DNA of 64,000 nt from DASYHS01 sp035998295 (GTDB lineage: Bacteria > Pseudomonadota > Alphaproteobacteria > Azospirillales > Azospirillaceae), in NCBI RefSeq assembly GCF_035998295.1, contig NZ_DASYHS010000224.1, positions 24,799-88,798 of the forward strand, written 5' to 3'. The notes under the pieces are model-generated. The model searched no databases. It was not told the DNA's origin and worked only from the letters and a program-made list of their open reading frames with translations. Shown here one piece after another: positions 60,496-64,000 of this stretch (positions within the stretch are counted from its first letter, which is position 1; each line of letters begins with the position of its first letter). The position numbers and the translations under genes were made by a program.

Positions 60496-61684
60496 TCGCC
60501 GTCCCCCCTCCTGCCTCGGCGCCCTCGCTCCTGAGCCGAGCGATTTCGTTGACGAGAGCGACGAAGCGTCTGGTCTCGCGCTCGACGGTGAACTCGGCAT
60601 GGGCACGCCGTGCACCGGCACAGGCGGCAGCCCACCGCACGCGATCGCCGGCGAGGCCACGTATGGTTTCCGCAATGCCCGCCACGTCATCAGGCGACAG
60701 GACCGCGCCCGCGCGCCACCGCGTCACGGTCGCCGCCGCGCTGCTGCCGGCCGGCCCGAGGAAGAGGCAGGGCCGGCCGACGGCGAAGGCGCTGGCGACT
60801 TTGCTCGGCACGAGCATGCCTTCCGCCGCTTCCGCCATGGCCGCGACATGGAGATCGGCCGCTCCGAGCAGAGCCCCGACCCGCTCGGCAGGCTGAAACG
60901 GCAGCATCAGGACGTTGCCCGAACAGCGGGCCGCCACCAGCCTTTCGACGCGCCGGCGGCCACTGCCATCGCCGACCAGCAGGAAGGTAATCGAGGGCGC
61001 AGAGTCGCATGCCATCATCGCCGCCGCCTCCACCAGGGCGTCCAAAGGATGGGCACGGCCGAAGTTTCCGGCGTAAACGACCAGGAAGCGACCTTCCAGG
61101 CCAAGCTCCACCCGCAGACGCGTGGCACCGGCGGCATCCTCGCGCACGGCCGGATCCGACCAGTTGGGTATCACGCGGACCCGGCCCGCCGGCATCTCCG
61201 CCTCGAGCCTTCTCGCCATGCAGTCGCCGACGGCAACGACGGCATCATGCCGGGCCAGCGATCGCCGCATGAGGACATTGGCGACGGCCATTATTCCCGG
61301 CGGCAGGGGGCGTCCGACGACCGGCAGAAGGTCCGGATAGAGATCATGGCACCAATGCACCAGCCCACAGCCGCGAAGCCTGGCCAGCAACGGCCCGAAG
61401 ACAGCCAGCATCGGAGGGTCGGTCATGGTGACGACGATGTCGTGGCGGGGGCCGTGCAGGGCCGCCAACGCGAGCAGCGCGAGCGCCCTCGCGCGCGTCC
61501 TCCCACCCACTCTACGTACCGTCACGCCTTCGGGAAGCTCCACAGGTCCGCTTCCGGCCGCCAACACGCGGACGCGCCAGCCGGCACCCGCGAAGGCACC
61601 GGCAAGGTCCGCGAGACACCGGCCGGTCGCACCGGCATCGGGAGGGACCACGCGGTTGATGAAGAGGATGGAGCGCCGATGCAT
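60488..61684 (-). CDS. GT4-family glycosyltransferase
   Basis: A 398-residue GT-B transferase of the WbuB/WcaI type. INRVVPPDAGATGRCLADLA is the acceptor-side glycine loop; VVYAGNFGRAHPLDALVEAA begins the second domain; the donor site is AEAAEGMLVPSKVASAFAVGRPCLF. WCHDLYPDLLPVVG near residue 115 is typical of this subgroup. It is on the minus strand between the Wzz-like and Wzy-like genes and probably assembles the repeat unit. Confidence 0.85.
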   Translation of the reverse strand: MHRRSILFINRVVPPDAGATGRCLADLAGAFAGAGWRVRVLAAGSGPVELPEGVTVRRVGGRTRARALALLALAALHGPRHDIVVTMTDPPMLAVFGPLLARLRGCGLVHWCHDLYPDLLPVVGRPLPPGIMAVANVLMRRSLARHDAVVAVGDCMARRLEAEMPAGRVRVIPNWSDPAVREDAAGATRLRVELGLEGRFLVVYAGNFGRAHPLDALVEAAAMMACDSAPSITFLLVGDGSGRRRVERLVAARCSGNVLMLPFQPAERVGALLGAADLHVAAMAEAAEGMLVPSKVASAFAVGRPCLFLGPAGSSAAATVTRWRAGAVLSPDDVAGIAETIRGLAGDRVRWAAACAGARRAHAEFTVERETRRFVALVNEIARLRSEGAEAGGGTANG

Positions 61685-61713
61685 GAAGCCGCCCTGAGCA
61701 TACGGGCCGCATG

Positions 61714-62967
61714 CTATCGAACTACATCGCCGTTTTCACTCTTGAATTGAGCCGCCTTCCGCATCGGGCCATCGTCAGCGAGTACCAGGATCGTCAACAG
61801 CAACCCGTAACAGAGATACTTGTAGCCGGTATGCACGATGCCGCCGACGAGAAGCGGCGCGACGACCGCAAGCCCGAGAGCCAAGTCCCGGCGCAACGTC
61901 CGCAGCATCTTCGGCAACAGGCATGCAGCCCATGCGCCAGCGGCGAAGACGCCCGCCAGGCCGGATTTGAACAGCAAGTAGCCAGGCAGCCCGTGCGTAT
62001 AGGACACCCACCAGTCGCCGACCGCGGGATTGCGCAGCAGCGCGCCCCAGCCGGCGCCGAACAGGATACCGTCCCAGGTCGCAGCGACATGCCCGACGAC
62101 GGCGGTGAGTTCCACAAGGCGACCGTTGGTGCCGAACATTTCGGTCTTCACGACGAATGCCCTCGTCGTCAAGGAGACCAAGTCGGGACGCATCCATACG
62201 GCCAGCCCGACCGCCGCAAGCGCGCAGGTACCCGCCAGGCGGGCCGAGCGCCACTGCCACGCGAATGCCGTCAGCAACGCGGCCACAGCGGTGAGGGAAG
62301 CCGAGCGGTTCACCTGCAGTATCGGCGCTGCAAGGCAGAATAATCCGGCAGCGGCGAGAATTGCGGCTCCGGGCCAGGCCGACAGCCGGTGCGCGAGCCG
62401 AAACCCGACGGCAGGCAGCCAGATGGCCGCGAACAGGACCGCGGGGTCGTTGGGCAGGTACCGCTCCGGCGCGGTTCCGGCCGGCGCTCCGGGCAACAGC
62501 CATCGTGCCGCGATCAAGACACCAGCGAGTGCGAGCGCCGTCGCGAGCGCACCCACCGCCCTCGGGCCGGCGCGTGCAAGCCCCGGAGCCAGGAGTAGCG
62601 GCAGGAAAAGGAAGCCCAATGGGACCACATCCCGGATCACGTCGTCCAACGCGTGCCCGGCCATGACGCCGCGCAACAGCGGGATCCAGAACAGCCAGGC
62701 GAAGCTGGCGGCGCCCACGACGACCCAGGCAGGGCCGGCGGCACACAGCATCGCGCCGGATCCGAGCCGGAGCATAGCGCCCATGCCGGCCGCCGCTACG
62801 AGACAGATGCCGACGGCCATCTCGGCTGGGCCGAACGTCTGGGGTGCCGGAAGACCGAACGCGCCGTGCAGAAGGATCGCCGACGCGAGCAGGACGATCC
62901 TTGCCTGATCATTGCCCCCCGGATGGACCGCACTCATCGGGCGTCGGTTCAGCAGGCCGTGGAACAT
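61714..62967 (-). CDS. Wzy/O-antigen-ligase-like polymerase
   Basis: A 417-residue membrane protein with about eleven spans. The Wzy_C-type loop is seen as FGTNGRLVELTAV and GILFGAGWGALL, the usual large periplasmic loop with conserved G-R and a Tyr/His part (VSYTHGLPGYLLFKSG). It should polymerise or ligate lipid-linked sugar repeats. A start at residue 11 (62937) is possible. It is the first gene of the minus-strand wzy-GT4-wzz group. No flippase (Wzx) is in the window. Confidence 0.8.
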   Translation of the reverse strand: MFHGLLNRRPMSAVHPGGNDQARIVLLASAILLHGAFGLPAPQTFGPAEMAVGICLVAAAGMGAMLRLGSGAMLCAAGPAWVVVGAASFAWLFWIPLLRGVMAGHALDDVIRDVVPLGFLFLPLLLAPGLARAGPRAVGALATALALAGVLIAARWLLPGAPAGTAPERYLPNDPAVLFAAIWLPAVGFRLAHRLSAWPGAAILAAAGLFCLAAPILQVNRSASLTAVAALLTAFAWQWRSARLAGTCALAAVGLAVWMRPDLVSLTTRAFVVKTEMFGTNGRLVELTAVVGHVAATWDGILFGAGWGALLRNPAVGDWWVSYTHGLPGYLLFKSGLAGVFAAGAWAACLLPKMLRTLRRDLALGLAVVAPLLVGGIVHTGYKYLCYGLLLTILVLADDGPMRKAAQFKSENGDVVR

Positions 62968-63175
62968 GACGTCGGTTTCAACGGCGTTCCGTGGGAGAGG
63001 GGATGGAGCGCGGGTTCGCCGACGCTTCGTGCCCTTATCCCACGCGGCCGGTGCCCCTGCCAGGGAAAATCCGTCGTGTCGGGGAGCGCGTCGACGGCCG
63101 GAACGGAAATGACGTTTGACCGCTCGCCGACCAATGCCGATAGTGCGCGACGGCCCGGCGGCGAAGAGGTTCGCG

Positions 63176-64000
63176 ATGGATACCTACCGTTTCCGACCCG
63201 GCGACACGCCGGTTCTCCTCAGCATTCCGCATGGCGGTACCCGGATTCCGCCCGAGATCGCCGCGCGAATGACGGAGGCGGCAAAATCCGTTCCGGACAC
63301 GGACTGGCACCTCGACCAACTCTACGCCTTCGCCGCCTCGCTCGGCGTCGGCATCCTCGCCGCCGACTTCAGCCGATACGTCGTCGATCTCAACCGTAGC
63401 TCGGACGGCACCGTCCTCTACCGGGGAGCGGACAATACCGAACTGTGCCCGACGACCACCTTCGAGCGGGAACCGATTTACCGGGATGGCGAGTTCCCGG
63501 ACGACCAGGAAGTGAGGGCGCGGGTCCAGACCTACTGGCGGCCCTATCACGAGCGGCTCGATGCCGAGCTGAAGGCGCTCAAGGCCCGTTTCGGCGTCGC
63601 GGTGCTGTTCGACGCCCACTCGATCCGGTCGCACGTGCCGCGCTTCTTCGAAGGAAAGCTGCCCGATTTCAACCTCGGCACCGCGGAGGGCGCGAGCGCA
63701 CCTTCGCACCTGTCGGGACGCCTGATGAACGTCCTTTCCTCGGCAGACCGATACAGCGCCATCCTCGACGGCCGGTTCAAAGGAGGGTACATCACGCGTC
63801 ACTACGGCAGACCGGCAGAGAAGGTCCATGCGGTTCAGCTCGAACTTGCGCAGGCGACCTACATGGATGAGGAGCCGCCGTTCCGCTATCGGCCCGAGGC
63901 CGCCGCCGAGGTAAGTTCCATCCTCGAGCGCTTCGTCGCGACCCTGGTCGACTGGGCATGGAACAACGCTGAAGGGCGGCACCGCCCAGCGACCGCCTAG
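63176..64000 (+). CDS. hutG: N-formylglutamate amidohydrolase
   Basis: Hydrolyses N-formylglutamate to glutamate and formate in histidine degradation. The 274-residue product has family blocks LLSIPHGGTRIPPEI near the start, TDWHLDQLYAFAASLG, VVDLNRSSDGTVLY, and FDAHSIRSHVPRFFEGKLPDFNLGT with metal-ligand His/Asp. ATG 63176 has GAGG 7 bases ahead; an upstream frame exists but lacks the family start. The stop codon is the last triplet of the window. Other hut genes would lie to the right if present. Confidence 0.9.
   Translation: MDTYRFRPGDTPVLLSIPHGGTRIPPEIAARMTEAAKSVPDTDWHLDQLYAFAASLGVGILAADFSRYVVDLNRSSDGTVLYRGADNTELCPTTTFEREPIYRDGEFPDDQEVRARVQTYWRPYHERLDAELKALKARFGVAVLFDAHSIRSHVPRFFEGKLPDFNLGTAEGASAPSHLSGRLMNVLSSADRYSAILDGRFKGGYITRHYGRPAEKVHAVQLELAQATYMDEEPPFRYRPEAAAEVSSILERFVATLVDWAWNNAEGRHRPATA

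Noticed and set aside
1..64000. tRNA, rRNA or CRISPR loci
   Set aside because: Reading the gaps showed no T-loop-like GGTTCGAATCC pattern, rRNA core sequence or regularly spaced repeats.

Overview
The window is GC-rich chromosomal DNA with genes packed end to end. Start codons are often GTG or TTG, and stop/start overlaps of the ATGA or GTGA type are frequent. A TRAP transporter, a fused TrpEG anthranilate synthase, an arginine succinyltransferase (AST) operon and CgeB-like glycosyltransferases together suggest a free-living alphaproteobacterium, most likely in or near the Rhodospirillales. That placement is inference from gene content; there is no rRNA or marker gene to confirm it.

Region 1 (1-2045) is a rearranged edge. 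The C-terminal half of a lower-GC EPSP synthase is cut by an IS5-family element, and the same element supplies the stop codon of a RadC-like gene on its other side. The two flanks show no matching target duplication.

Region 2 (2118-15148) holds two lipid or acyl clusters read outward from the 10428-10692 divergent promoter region. Leftward lie an SDR, two AMP-forming acyl ligases, a membrane desaturase, a free-standing acyl carrier protein, two alpha/beta hydrolases (one with Cys in the nucleophile elbow) and an Sfp-type phosphopantetheinyl transferase. Ligase, desaturase and ACP appear in the order known from JamABC-type cassettes that build ACP-bound unsaturated or alkynyl acyl chains. Rightward lie two acyl-CoA dehydrogenases, a gamma-carbonic-anhydrase-like protein, a crotonase fused to a zinc ribbon, and an unrecognised protein.

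Region 3 (15280-31506) holds a secreted Gln/Ser-rich repeat protein, a zinc alcohol dehydrogenase, IlvD, an extended SDR reductase, a TRAP transporter (dctPQM), a DUF3892-like protein, a divergent IlvC, TrpEG, an AstE-like deacylase with an Lrp regulator, and the start of the AST operon. The AST operon (M20 hydrolase, astA, astD, astB; 30160-35244) is on the minus strand, each gene overlapping the next by 4 bp. No astC is present.

Region 4 (35430-42017) contains mixed small genes: an MDR oxidoreductase, a ZIP-like membrane protein, two NTF2-fold proteins, a DUF1579-like protein divergent from a WYL regulator, a second Lrp paralogue, a DmpA-type peptidase and a small orphan protein.

Region 5 (42325-50367) is a tightly coupled seven-gene operon: dTDP-rhamnose-4-epimerase-like and CDP-paratose-epimerase-like enzymes, a B12-type radical SAM protein with a natural run of six histidines, a GT4 glycosyltransferase, and three tandem CgeB-like paralogues. 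It looks like a dedicated glycan-making system and is one of the two best candidates here for undescribed biology; the JamABC-like cluster is the other.

Region 6 (50371-64000) contains a hemerythrin-like protein, PhoU, a pentapeptide-repeat protein, a MarR regulator, N-carbamoylputrescine amidase, an exopolysaccharide locus (an export protein with about eight SLBB modules, GT2, an XRE regulator, and on the opposite strand Wzz-like, GT4 and Wzy-like proteins), and an N-formylglutamate amidohydrolase ending exactly at the window edge. I saw no tRNA, rRNA or CRISPR array.
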